Source: Holophagales bacterium
GTDB lineage: Bacteria > Acidobacteriota > Thermoanaerobaculia > Multivoradales > Multivoraceae
Assembly: GCA_009836625.1 (NCBI GenBank)
Contig: VXVC01000007.1
Coordinates: 1 to 64,000, forward strand
Direction: 5' to 3'
DNA: 64,000 bases
Made by a program: the position numbers and the translations under genes. Position 1 is the first letter of the stretch. Each line of letters begins with the position of its first letter. Shown piece by piece: positions 8,182 through 17,181 of the stretch. The notes beneath the pieces were generated by a model that was not told where the DNA came from, ran no database searches, and worked only from the letters and a program-made list of their open reading frames with translations.

Positions 8182-9544
8182 CCCGGCGCTCGGCCGCGGC
8201 GTCCTCGGCGCCTACGGAGCGCCCTCGTTCGCGCAGGCCTTCATCCACGGTCCGGCGATCTCCGTACTGCAGGGCATCTACGCGAAGTTCTTCGGGCTCA
8301 GTCTCCAGGAGATCGCGTTCGTCATCCTGATCTCGCGCATCTTCGACGCGGTCAACGATCCGATCGTCGGTTTTCTCTCCGATCGCTACCGGGCTCGCCA
8401 CGGCACCCGCAAGCCCTGGCTCCTGGCCGGCTCCCTCATTGCCGTCATCGCCTGCTGGTTCCTCTACGTGCCCAGCGGCGAGGTGACGATGTGGTCCTTC
8501 CTCTTCTGGTATCTCCTGGCCGACATCGGCTGGACGGTCTCGGAAGTGCCCTACAGCGCCTGGCTGGCAGAGATTTCCGACGACTACGAAGAGCGAGCGC
8601 GGATCACCACCTGGCGTACGATGGGTCGCTTTCTCGGTCTGCAGGCCTTCTTCGGGCTGCCCATCGCACTGCAATCGATCACCGGCTCCACCGACTTCAC
8701 GCCGGAGACGCTGCGCTGGGCGGCGGCGCTGGCGGCGGTCGCGCTGCTCGGCACCGCCCTCGTCGCCACCCTGGTCGTGCCCAACGGACGTTTGCGCGAA
8801 AAGTCGTCGGGCAGCGACGGATCATCCTCCCTCGTGGACGCCGGACGCGCCGTTGCCGGCAACCGGCCGCTCCTGAGCTTCACGGGGATGTTCGCCATCG
8901 GCGGACTCGGCGCCGGCATCGCCTCGGGCCTCTCGTTCTTCTACATCGACGGCTACCTGCAGCTCGGCGAGCAGCTTTCCGTGGTGATGATCATCAGCAT
9001 TCCGATCAGCCTGGTCGCCACTCCGGTGTGGGGCACGCTCTGCCGCCGCTTCGGCAAGCAACAGGCATGGGCAGTGGGCTACGTCGGCGCCGGCGTCGCC
9101 TCGCTCAGCTACTACTTCATCGGCCCGGGGGAGAACGCCGCGCTGCTGCTCATCACGGCCCTGCTCGTCGTCAACGCCCTGATCGTGGTGGAGGCGGTGG
9201 CGGCGCCGGCCGTGCTGGCGGACGTCGTCGACTACGGACGCCTGCGGTTTCGCGACGACCATGCCGGCAGCTACTTCGCCTTCTACGCCATGGTGCAGAA
9301 GATCAACGTCGGCATCGGCGCCGCGCTGGGCCTCCTGATCGCGGGAACGTTCGGCTTCGACGCCACGGTCACGACCCAGAGCGCGAGCGGCCGGTTCGGC
9401 CTGCTGCTCGCGTTCTCGCTGTTGCCGGCGGCGTTCCTCTGCATTGCCGCGATGTGGATCTGGCGCTTCCCGATCGACCGTCGACGACATGCCGTCATCA
9501 TCGCGGCGATCGAGCGCAGAGCCGCGCGCGAGATCGAATCCTGA
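8171..9544 (+). CDS. GPH-family (glycoside-pentoside-hexuronide type) MFS transporter
   Basis: A 457-residue polytopic inner-membrane protein with about 12 hydrophobic segments. GPH/MFS hallmarks are RIFDAVNDPIVGFLSDRYR followed by GTRKPWLLAGSL (the loop 2-3 motif) and VPYSAWLAEISDDYEERARI. These carriers usually couple substrate uptake to Na+ or H+. In environmental Bacteria many act on substrates other than sugars. The ATG at 8171 overlaps the end of the hydrolase gene. The operon context suggests it imports or exports the substrate or product of the two adjacent hydrolases. Confidence 0.88.
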   Translation: MSGNPALGRGVLGAYGAPSFAQAFIHGPAISVLQGIYAKFFGLSLQEIAFVILISRIFDAVNDPIVGFLSDRYRARHGTRKPWLLAGSLIAVIACWFLYVPSGEVTMWSFLFWYLLADIGWTVSEVPYSAWLAEISDDYEERARITTWRTMGRFLGLQAFFGLPIALQSITGSTDFTPETLRWAAALAAVALLGTALVATLVVPNGRLREKSSGSDGSSSLVDAGRAVAGNRPLLSFTGMFAIGGLGAGIASGLSFFYIDGYLQLGEQLSVVMIISIPISLVATPVWGTLCRRFGKQQAWAVGYVGAGVASLSYYFIGPGENAALLLITALLVVNALIVVEAVAAPAVLADVVDYGRLRFRDDHAGSYFAFYAMVQKINVGIGAALGLLIAGTFGFDATVTTQSASGRFGLLLAFSLLPAAFLCIAAMWIWRFPIDRRRHAVIIAAIERRAAREIES

Positions 9545-9545
9545 A

Positions 9546-11600
9546 GTGGCCGCCGGTACCGAAGCAGCCTCGCTGCTCGAGCCCTGGCCGGACGTAGCCG
9601 GCATTGGTGTCGGTCTGCCGCCGTTCGAGCGACTCGAACCGCGCAGCCTGGAGGAAGCGCTCGAACGCGCCCTCGACGAGCGTCGCGAGTTCGTCGCCGC
9701 GATCGCAAGTAGCCAGCGGCAGCCGACGTTCGAGAACACGGTCGAGGCGCTCGAGCTGAGTGCCGTACCGCTGGCGCGCCTCGGGAATCTGCTGAGGCAT
9801 CTGGCCAGCACCGGATCGGGCGAAGAGATGCTGGCGCTGCACCAGCGGATGGCGCCGCGGCTTGCGGCGCTGGAGGACGAGATCGCGGGCCAGCGCGACC
9901 TGCTGGAGCGCATCGCCGCGGTGCTGGAGCAGGAGTGCCTGACGGCGGAGCGGCGGCGACTCACCGAAGTGCTTCGGGAGCGCCTTCGTCTCCGCGGTGC
10001 CGGTCTCGAACCCGAGGCCCGGACGCGCTGGACGCAGGTGAACGCGCGCCTCTCAGAGCTCCAGGTGCGGTTCATGCGCAATCTGACCGCCGAGCAGGAC
10101 GCGCTCGTGCTCTGGCTCGCCGACGAAGACGATCTCGATGGCCTCGGCGCCGAGCAGCGCGCCGCCATGGCCGGCGCCGCCAACAAGCGCGGACGGCCGG
10201 GACAGTGGGCCCTGCCGATCCAGCGTCCGATGGTGTGGCCCTTTCTCACACGATCGCGGCGCCGCGACCTGCGCGAGCGCGTCTGGAAGCTCTGGATGGG
10301 CCGCGGCGCCAACGACGGCGAGCACGACAACCGGCCGGTGATGGCGGAGATTCTCCGCTTGCGCGGAGAGAAGGCCCGGCTGCTCGGCTACCCGTCCTAC
10401 GCGGATCTGGCGATGGACACCCGAATGGCGGCCAACCCGCAGGCCGCGCTCAACCTGCTGCTGGAAGTCTGGCGCGCCGTCGAAGCCACCACGCGACGAC
10501 AGCTCGCCGAGTTGCAAAAACTGGCCCGGGCGGACGGGCTGGACGGGGAGTTGCAGGCCTGGGATCGCCTCTACTACGCGGAGAGGTACCGGCAGTCGCA
10601 CTTCGGTCTCGACGCCGACGCAGTACGCCCCTACCTGTCCCTCGACGCCGTCAAGTCGGCCCTGTTCTGGAGCGCGGAGCGTCTGTACGGTCTCCGCTTT
10701 CGCCGGCTTGACGATGCGCCCGCCTACCATCCCGAGGTCGAGGCGTTCCTGGTCCACCGCGGCGACGACCCGCTCGGCGTGCTCTGGCTCGACCTCCATC
10801 AGCGGGACGGCAAATCGCCCGGTTCGTGGCAGGCGCAACTGCAGGCTCGCTCCTCTCACCCGGTACCGAGCCGCGGCCACACCGTGGTCGTATCCAGCCT
10901 GCCCAGGCCGCGGGACGGCGAGCCCGCGCTCCTCGTCTGGGAACTCGCCAACGTGCTCTTCCACGAGTTCGGTCATGCGCTGCACATGCTCCTCTGCCGG
11001 GCCGGCTATCCGTCGCTGGGCAGCCTCGCCGTCGAATGGGACTTCATCGAGCTGCCCGCGCTGCTCAACGAGCGCTGGTTGCGGGATCGGGAACTGCTCT
11101 CCCGGCACGCTCGCCACGTCGGGACCGGCGAACCGATGCCCGAAGAACTCGTCGCCTCGCTCGACGAGGCGCTGCGCTACGACCGGATCTTCAGCCTCAC
11201 GCTCGAGTACCTGGCAACCGCGATCGTCGACCTCAGGCTCCACCAGCTCGCCGACGGCCGAGCCATCGACGCCATGGCGGTGGAAGAAGAGGTCCTGTCC
11301 GAACTCGGCGTACCGGCAGCCGTCGAGCCGCTGCTGCGGGTCGCCCACGCCGTGCACACCTTCTCGGAGGAGGTCTACGCCGCCGGCGTCTACTCCTACC
11401 TCTGGGCCGACGTCCTGGCCGCCGAGGCCGCCGGTGCGTTCGAGCGGGCGCCCGGCAGGCTGTGGGACACGCAGGTCGCCGACCGCTATCGCGAGACGAT
11501 TCTGGAAGCGGGAAGCACCGCGCCGGCCGCCGAGCTGTTTCGCGCTCTCATCGACCGGGAGCCCTCACCGACGGCGCTGCTCGACAGGTTCGGCCTTTGA
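9546..11600 (+). CDS. M3 family zinc oligopeptidase (thimet/oligopeptidase A-like)
   Basis: A 684-residue cytoplasmic metallopeptidase that degrades short peptides. The zinc motif H473-EFG-H477 (LFHEFGHALHMLL) is followed about 25 residues later by VEWDFIELPALLNERW, which supplies the third ligand and matches the family pattern. The long helical N-terminal domain (residues 20-250) and overall size agree with M3 enzymes (about 650-700 aa). There is no signal peptide. The start is a GTG at 9546, 1 bp past the transporter stop. An upstream in-frame ATG at 9444 lies inside the transporter gene and is rejected. It is the last gene of the plus-strand run and converges on the SDR gene. Confidence 0.9.
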   Translation: MAAGTEAASLLEPWPDVAGIGVGLPPFERLEPRSLEEALERALDERREFVAAIASSQRQPTFENTVEALELSAVPLARLGNLLRHLASTGSGEEMLALHQRMAPRLAALEDEIAGQRDLLERIAAVLEQECLTAERRRLTEVLRERLRLRGAGLEPEARTRWTQVNARLSELQVRFMRNLTAEQDALVLWLADEDDLDGLGAEQRAAMAGAANKRGRPGQWALPIQRPMVWPFLTRSRRRDLRERVWKLWMGRGANDGEHDNRPVMAEILRLRGEKARLLGYPSYADLAMDTRMAANPQAALNLLLEVWRAVEATTRRQLAELQKLARADGLDGELQAWDRLYYAERYRQSHFGLDADAVRPYLSLDAVKSALFWSAERLYGLRFRRLDDAPAYHPEVEAFLVHRGDDPLGVLWLDLHQRDGKSPGSWQAQLQARSSHPVPSRGHTVVVSSLPRPRDGEPALLVWELANVLFHEFGHALHMLLCRAGYPSLGSLAVEWDFIELPALLNERWLRDRELLSRHARHVGTGEPMPEELVASLDEALRYDRIFSLTLEYLATAIVDLRLHQLADGRAIDAMAVEEEVLSELGVPAAVEPLLRVAHAVHTFSEEVYAAGVYSYLWADVLAAEAAGAFERAPGRLWDTQVADRYRETILEAGSTAPAAELFRALIDREPSPTALLDRFGL

Positions 11601-11614
11601 TGGCTACGGGGACC

Positions 11615-12364
11615 TCAACCGCGCCCCATGAACGGCATCTGGTTCGCCATCACCGTCAGGAAGGGCACGTTCGCGTCGAGCGGGAGCGCGGCCATGTAGC
11701 GCACCGCGTCGACGACGGCGCGCACGTCAATCGTGGGTTCCGGCTTCGTGCTGCCGTCGGGTTGAGCCACGCCCTCGGACATTCGCGCGGTCATTCGCGT
11801 GTAGGCGTTGCCAATGTCGATCTGCCCGCAGGCGATGTTGAACCTGCGGCCGTCCAGCGAGGTCGACCGCGTGAGCCCGGTGATCGCGTGCTTGGTGGCG
11901 GTGTACGGGGCGGAGTTCGGGCGCGGCACGTGCGCGGAGATGGAACCGTTGTTGATGATGCGTCCGCCCTGGGGATCCTGTTCCTTCATCAGCCTGACCG
12001 CCCGTTGCGTGCAGAGAAACGCGCCGGTGAGGTTGACGCCGACCACGCGATTCCACTGTTCGAGAGTCAGGTCTTCGATCGGCAAGGGCGGCGCGCCGGT
12101 GCCGGCGTTGTTGAACAGCAGGTCCAGCCGGTCGAACGCGCTCTTCAGGCGGTCGAACACCGCCTGAACACCCTCCACGGTGCTGATGTCCGCGGCTACT
12201 ACCGAGACCTTCCCGGGATCGCGCGCGCCGCTCTTCGTCTCGATCAGGCGATCCTCGCGGCGACCGGCAATGAGCACGTGGTAGCCGTCATCGACCAGCC
12301 CATGCGTCACCGCGCGGCCGATCCCGCTCCCGCCGCCGGTGACGATTGCGACCTTGTTTGCCAA
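11615..12364 (-). CDS. SDR family NAD(P)-dependent oxidoreductase
   Basis: A 249-residue classical short-chain dehydrogenase. It has the cofactor motif TGGGSGIGR near residue 10, NNAG at the end of beta-4, the catalytic Ser in NNGSISAHV and the Y-TAT-K pair ([12 protein letters not shown]). The frame stays open upstream, but the TTG at 12364 preceded by GAAGGGA gives an N-terminus ([11 protein letters not shown]) that fits the family exactly. The upstream extension reads through the inverted-repeat element and is not coding. The substrate is unknown. Confidence 0.88.
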   Translation of the reverse strand: MANKVAIVTGGGSGIGRAVTHGLVDDGYHVLIAGRREDRLIETKSGARDPGKVSVVAADISTVEGVQAVFDRLKSAFDRLDLLFNNAGTGAPPLPIEDLTLEQWNRVVGVNLTGAFLCTQRAVRLMKEQDPQGGRIINNGSISAHVPRPNSAPYTATKHAITGLTRSTSLDGRRFNIACGQIDIGNAYTRMTARMSEGVAQPDGSTKPEPTIDVRAVVDAVRYMAALPLDANVPFLTVMANQMPFMGRG

Positions 12365-12440
12365 GTCGTCCGTTCCCTTCGCCGTGGAATGCTGCGATGC
12401 CGAGTTTACGTCCCGGCCGCTTCGTCCGCGACGCCCTCCA

Positions 12441-12611
12441 GCCTTCCGGGCCGGAGGAGAGGGTTCCCGGGGGCTGTCGGCAAGCGACGCCCGACGCCCC
12501 CTCATCGTCCGGCGCCCAAGCGGAGCGCAGCCGACCGAAGCGAGCGCCGACCCTGCTTGCACCAAGAAAGCGCGAGCGGCCCCGGGGACCCTCTCCTCCG
12601 GGTCGGAAGGC
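12441..12611. repeat. Long imperfect inverted repeat (about 32-bp arms) in intergenic region
   Basis: The left arm is at 12441-12473 (core GGAGGAGAGGGTTCCCGGGG) and the right arm at 12580-12611 (core CCCCGGGGACCCTCTCCTCC). Around 27 of 32 positions pair. The 106-bp centre holds further partial complementarity (GGCGC near 12510, GCGCC near 12546). It fills most of the 281-bp gap between the SDR and POT genes. The size and symmetry suggest a MITE-like or other dispersed intergenic repeat, or a structured RNA. No second copy was noticed in the window. Confidence 0.55.
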
Positions 12612-12645
12612 GGCACCGGCACCTGGACTGTAGGGTGCTCCGACC

Positions 12646-14205
12646 ATGAGCCTCTGGCGAAGGATCCCGGTCTTCCGCGACCACCCGCCCGGACTGGGCG
12701 TCTGCTTCCTGGTCGAGATGTGGGAGCGCTTCTCGTACTACGGGATGCGGGCGCTCCTCATCTTCTACCTGACGCAGCACTTCCTCTTCAGCGACAGCCG
12801 CGCCTTCGTGCTCTACGGCGCCTACGCGTCGATGGTCTACCTGCTGCCGGTGCTCGGCGGCGCGGTGGCGGACCGCTGGCTCGGTCCGCGCAAGGGGGTC
12901 ACCTTCGGCGCCCTGCTGCTGGTCGCCGGTCACTTCCTGATGACGATCGAGGGACCGGCGGCGACGGAGGTCTCGTCCGCCGGAGGGCTCGTCGTCGAAC
13001 GCAGCGACTTCCACCTGAGCCTGTTCTACCTGGCGCTGGCGCTGATCGCGACCGGCGTGGGATTCCTCAAGACGAACGCGTCCACGGTCGTCGGCGCCCT
13101 CTACGAGGAAGGCGATTCGCGCCGGGATTCCGGCTTCACCGTCTTCTACATGGGGATCAACCTGGGCGCGGCGGTCGCTCCCCTGCTCTGCGGCTGGCTG
13201 GGCCAGACGTACGGCTGGCGCTACGGCTTCGGTCTCGCCGGCGTCGGCATGCTGGCAGGACTGCTGCTCTACCTGAGGGGCCAGAAGTACCTCCGCGGCC
13301 ACGCGGATCCGCCTCGGCCGGAGGCGCTGAAGGAGCGCGTGCTCCCTGGACTCCCCCGCGAAGCCGCCATCTACCTCGCGAGCCTGGGCCTGGTCGGCGG
13401 TGTCTGGTGGGTGCTCCAGCATCCGCCGGTCGTCGGCGGCCTGCTGTCGGCCACCAGCGCGGCGCTCGGCCTCTTCGTCCTCTACTACGCGCTGCGACGG
13501 TGCGATCGCACGGAGCGCGACCAGCTTCTGGCCTGCGCCGTCCTGGTGGCCTTCACGATCGGCTTCTGGGCCTTCTACGAGCAGATGGGCAGCTCGCTCA
13601 ACCTCTTCGCCGACCGCATGGTCGACCGCGAGTTCGCAGGCTTCGAGATTCCGGCCTCCACGCTGCAATCCCTGCCGGCGATCTATGTCATCGCGCTGGC
13701 GCCGCTGTTCAGTTGGCTGTGGATCGCGCTCGGCCGGCGCGGCCGGGAGCCTTCGACACCCGTCAAGTTCGTTCTCGCGATCGTGCAGATCAGTCTCGCC
13801 TTCCTTGTACTGGTCCTCGGCAGCGCCCTGAGGCCGGACGACGGCAAGGTGGCCCTGATCTGGTTCGCCCTCACCTTCCTGCTGATGGTGACCGGCGAGC
13901 TCTGCCTGGCGCCGGTCGGGATGTCGATGGTGACCCGGCTCTCGCCGAAGAAGATCGTCTCGACGATGATGGGTTCGTTCATGCTCGCCTACGCCGCGTC
14001 GAGCTACATCTCGGGATTGATCGCCCGGCTGACGAGCGCCACGACGGTCGCCGGAGAGGTGGCCGACTTCGAGGCGGCGCTGTCTGTGTACGGCAGCGTC
14101 TACACCAGAATCGGGCTGCTGGCTCTGCTCGTTGCGGCGGTGCTCGGCGCGCTGACGCCGCTGCTCGTGCGCTGGATGCACGCTACGAGGTCGCGGTCGG
14201 CGTAA
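12646..14205 (+). CDS. POT/PTR family proton-dependent oligopeptide transporter
   Basis: A 519-residue inner-membrane symporter of di- and tripeptides. The E-x-x-E-R-F-x-Y-Y signature is present near residue 24 ([19 protein letters not shown]), followed by the second POT motif region ([17 protein letters not shown]) and [20 protein letters not shown]. About 12-14 membrane segments are visible. The length matches bacterial POTs (480-520 aa). It lies directly upstream of gamma-glutamyltransferase and an M19 dipeptidase on the same strand, so it likely supplies or salvages gamma-glutamyl or Cys-Gly-type peptides. Confidence 0.92.
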   Translation: MSLWRRIPVFRDHPPGLGVCFLVEMWERFSYYGMRALLIFYLTQHFLFSDSRAFVLYGAYASMVYLLPVLGGAVADRWLGPRKGVTFGALLLVAGHFLMTIEGPAATEVSSAGGLVVERSDFHLSLFYLALALIATGVGFLKTNASTVVGALYEEGDSRRDSGFTVFYMGINLGAAVAPLLCGWLGQTYGWRYGFGLAGVGMLAGLLLYLRGQKYLRGHADPPRPEALKERVLPGLPREAAIYLASLGLVGGVWWVLQHPPVVGGLLSATSAALGLFVLYYALRRCDRTERDQLLACAVLVAFTIGFWAFYEQMGSSLNLFADRMVDREFAGFEIPASTLQSLPAIYVIALAPLFSWLWIALGRRGREPSTPVKFVLAIVQISLAFLVLVLGSALRPDDGKVALIWFALTFLLMVTGELCLAPVGMSMVTRLSPKKIVSTMMGSFMLAYAASSYISGLIARLTSATTVAGEVADFEAALSVYGSVYTRIGLLALLVAAVLGALTPLLVRWMHATRSRSA

Positions 14206-14242
14206 GCTCCGCTAGCCGCTTCCCGCACCTGAGGAGAACACG

Positions 14243-16027
14243 ATGAAGAAGACAAGGCTCCGCGCACTCTGCCTCGCCGCCTGGTTCGTCCTGTCCACGC
14301 CTGCCGCCTTCGCCGGCGCGGCCGACGAGGCGACGGTCGACCTCAGCCCGGCCAACTGGAGCGACCGCGAGGCGCTCGAGGAGCTGAACGCCTTCTTCGA
14401 GACGGACAAGCCACTGGCCGAAGGCGAGAACGGCGTGATCAGCGGCACCACCGGACCGGCTGCGGTCAGGGCCGGTCTCGAGGTCCTCCGTCAGGGCGGC
14501 ACCGCCGCCGACGCCGTGATCGCCACCGCGCTCACCCAGATCTCCCTGGCCGGCGGCGCCTGGGTGAGCTACGCCGGGATCTTCAACCTCGTCTACTACG
14601 AGGCGGAGAGCGGCGAGGTGTTCAACGTCAACGGCGCCTACGACACGGTCCGCGGCGAAACCGAGCCGATGACGATCCCGACGTCGACGACGATCGGCGC
14701 CAAGCACCAGCCGAGCGGCCGCACCGCCCTGGTGCCGGGCTTCTTCGGCGGCCTCGGCGCCACGCACGATCGCTTCGGGAAGCTGCCGTGGGCCAGCCTC
14801 TTCGAACCGGCGATCCACTACGCGGAGAACGGCGTCCTGCTCGGCGCCATCCACACGAGCATGATCGAGATGCGCGAGGAGGCGCTCTCCCGCCTGCCCG
14901 CGACCCGCCGCATCTTCACCGACGATGACGGCGCCTTTCTCGGCGAAGGGGACCTGCTCCGGCAGCCGGAACTCGCGGCGACTCTCCGCGCCGTCGCCGA
15001 CCAGGGCATCGACTACGTCTACCGCGGCCCCTGGGCCGAGCGGCTGGTCGAGGCGGTCCAGCGCGACGGCGGCAAGCTCTCGATGGAAGACATGCGGAGC
15101 TACGAGGCCCTCGTCGCCGAACCGGTGCACTCCACCTACAACGGCTTCGACGTCTACGGCCACGGCCTGCCGGCGCAGGGCGGCGTCCACGTCGCCGAGG
15201 TGCTCAACGTCTCCGAGGCAGCCGGGCTGCGCGAGATGGGTCACTACGCGGAATCGCCGGAGGCCTTCTTCTGGGTCAACCAGATGACCAACCTGATGAG
15301 CCTCGTCTTCCTGCCCGAGCCGATGCGCCGCACGCTGTACGGTGACCTCGACGCCACCCTTGAGGGCAGAACCAGCAAGGAGAACGCCGCGGGTCTCTGG
15401 AAGAGGATGCAGTCGGGCATTCCTCCTCTGGTCAAGGTTCCCGCGCCGGTCGATCCGAAGCACTCGGACGCCATCGTCGCCATCGACGCGTACGGCAACG
15501 TCGCCGCGGTCGTCCACACGATCAACACGGCGGCCTGGGGCGACACGGCGATCTTCGTCGACGGCATCTCGATCCCGGACTCGGCGGCCTTCCAGCAGGC
15601 GCTGATCGCCGAGACCGGCCCCGGCAAGCGGCTGCCGGACCCGACCGAGCCGATGATCGTTCTGCGGGGCGGCAAGCCGGTGGCCGCCCTCGCCTCCATC
15701 GGCTCCGGGCTGCACCAGAAAACGATCAGCGTCCTCCTGAACGTGCTCGACTGGGAGATGGACATCAAGGAAGCGATCGACGCTCCCTCGCCGCACCTGC
15801 CGGCCTTTGGGCCCCTGGGCTCACCCAGCACACAGGTCATCGAAGGCGACTTCTCGCCCGAGTTGATCGAGGCGGCGCGCGGGCTCGGGCTCCAGATCAA
15901 GGTGGTGCCGGCCGGCATCGAGTCGCGGGCGCCGCGCGGCTACGTCGTCGGGGCGACGATCGGTGAGGACGGCAAGCGGCACGCCGCGGCGACCACCCTG
16001 CTCAGCGGCCTGGCGCTGTCGCACTGA
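14243..16027 (+). CDS. ggt: Gamma-glutamyltransferase family protein, Ser at nucleophile position
   Basis: A 594-residue exported Ntn-hydrolase of the gamma-glutamyltranspeptidase family, which cleaves gamma-glutamyl bonds such as those in glutathione. The start follows GAGGAG and gives a Sec signal ending near TPAAFA. Conserved features include GVISGTTGPAAVRAGLEVLR, QGGTAADAVIATALTQ and ALVPGFFGG. At the autoprocessing site the usual TTHxSVVD is replaced by KHSDAIVAID. The residue at the small-subunit N-terminus is therefore Ser408, and the later GSPGG loop is GSGLHQ. It belongs to a divergent subfamily and may act on other gamma-glutamyl or amide substrates. The M19 dipeptidase follows 39 bp downstream. 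Confidence 0.88.
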   Translation: MKKTRLRALCLAAWFVLSTPAAFAGAADEATVDLSPANWSDREALEELNAFFETDKPLAEGENGVISGTTGPAAVRAGLEVLRQGGTAADAVIATALTQISLAGGAWVSYAGIFNLVYYEAESGEVFNVNGAYDTVRGETEPMTIPTSTTIGAKHQPSGRTALVPGFFGGLGATHDRFGKLPWASLFEPAIHYAENGVLLGAIHTSMIEMREEALSRLPATRRIFTDDDGAFLGEGDLLRQPELAATLRAVADQGIDYVYRGPWAERLVEAVQRDGGKLSMEDMRSYEALVAEPVHSTYNGFDVYGHGLPAQGGVHVAEVLNVSEAAGLREMGHYAESPEAFFWVNQMTNLMSLVFLPEPMRRTLYGDLDATLEGRTSKENAAGLWKRMQSGIPPLVKVPAPVDPKHSDAIVAIDAYGNVAAVVHTINTAAWGDTAIFVDGISIPDSAAFQQALIAETGPGKRLPDPTEPMIVLRGGKPVAALASIGSGLHQKTISVLLNVLDWEMDIKEAIDAPSPHLPAFGPLGSPSTQVIEGDFSPELIEAARGLGLQIKVVPAGIESRAPRGYVVGATIGEDGKRHAAATTLLSGLALSH

Positions 16028-16066
16028 ACCGCCGCAGCCAACAGCCGGAATCAGGAGAGAACACCG

Positions 16067-17170
16067 ATGGAGATCCCCGAGCGGGCGGCCGCTCTTCACC
16101 GCGAATCGATCGTGATCGACGGTCACTGCGACATCCTGATTCCCGTCAGCGACGGCAAGGTGAAGCTCGACCAAGGGATCGAACTCCCCGACTCCGAGGG
16201 CTGGCAGCCGCCGCTCGGATTCGACATCGGCCCCTTCGCCCTGTTCGGGATGTCGGCGCACACCGTCTGGTTCGGCTGCATGGGCCAGTACGACCTGCGG
16301 CGCTGGCGGGAAGGCGGCATCACCTCGCAGCTCTGCGCGGTCTACCTCGACGACGAGCAGCTCAACAACCCGCTGCATCGCGGGCTCGAGATGACCTGGA
16401 ACCTGCACCACGAGGTCGAACGGCTCGACGACCTGGTGCTTGCGACCTCGGTGGCCGAGATCCGCCAGGCGAAGCAGGACGGCCGCGTCGCGCTCGTCTT
16501 CTCCTTCGAGGGCTGCGAGGCGCTGGGCGCGGACCCGCGCTTCCTCGACCTCTACTACAAGCTCGGGCTGCGGGTGGCCAGCCTGACCCACACCCGCCGC
16601 AACATCTACGCCGACGGCTGCTGGGCCGCCGACGATCAGGGCGGGCTGACGGCGGCCGGCAAGGCCCTCATCGACCGCATGGCGGAACTGAACATCGTCG
16701 TCGACCTCGTGCACATCGGCGAGCGCGGCTACTGGGAGATCCTCGAGCGGATCGACCGGCCGGTCATCCTCTCCCACACGACGCCCACCATGTTCCCCAA
16801 CAGCGATCCGGAGTCCCGCCTCGGCGGAGGCACCCTTCCCCGAACCCGCCTCGAACTGCCGCGCGACCGGAAGATGCTGGAGGCGCTCGCCGAGAACGGA
16901 GGCGTGCTGGGCCTGATCCACATCACCCATCGCAACCTTTCCGAAGTCGTCGACGACATCGAGACCGCGCTCGACGTCATGGGCCCCGACCACATCGGCC
17001 TGGGCAGCGACCACTACGGCCTCGAACTCGCGCCGGAGGGCCTGGAGCACATCGGCAAGGTCCCCGCCATCACCGAGGAACTGGTCCGCCGCGGCCACGG
17101 CGACGAGACGATTCGCAAGTTCCTCGGCGAGAACTACCTCCGCGTCTTCGAGGAAGTCTGGGGCGGCTAG
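16067..17170 (+). CDS. Membrane-dipeptidase family (M19) peptidase
   Basis: A 367-residue metallo-dipeptidase of the renal dipeptidase family. All metal ligands are visible: H20 and D22 (VIDGHCD), bridging E148 (FSFEGCE), H216 (DLVHIGE) and H237 (ILSHTTP), followed by the GLGSDHYG segment. No signal peptide is seen, so it is probably cytoplasmic. It follows gamma-glutamyltransferase with a good GGAGA ribosome-binding site. In glutathione breakdown such dipeptidases act on Cys-Gly after removal of the gamma-glutamyl group. The pairing makes that role plausible, but D-amino-acid dipeptides are equally possible. Confidence 0.92.
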   Translation: MEIPERAAALHRESIVIDGHCDILIPVSDGKVKLDQGIELPDSEGWQPPLGFDIGPFALFGMSAHTVWFGCMGQYDLRRWREGGITSQLCAVYLDDEQLNNPLHRGLEMTWNLHHEVERLDDLVLATSVAEIRQAKQDGRVALVFSFEGCEALGADPRFLDLYYKLGLRVASLTHTRRNIYADGCWAADDQGGLTAAGKALIDRMAELNIVVDLVHIGERGYWEILERIDRPVILSHTTPTMFPNSDPESRLGGGTLPRTRLELPRDRKMLEALAENGGVLGLIHITHRNLSEVVDDIETALDVMGPDHIGLGSDHYGLELAPEGLEHIGKVPAITEELVRRGHGDETIRKFLGENYLRVFEEVWGG

Positions 17171-17181
17171 CGCGGCACCGG

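Noticed and set aside
12346..12622. Short open frames inside the 12441-12611 inverted repeat
   Set aside because: Their translations merely mirror each other across the repeat and are Pro/Arg-rich; no coding evidence.
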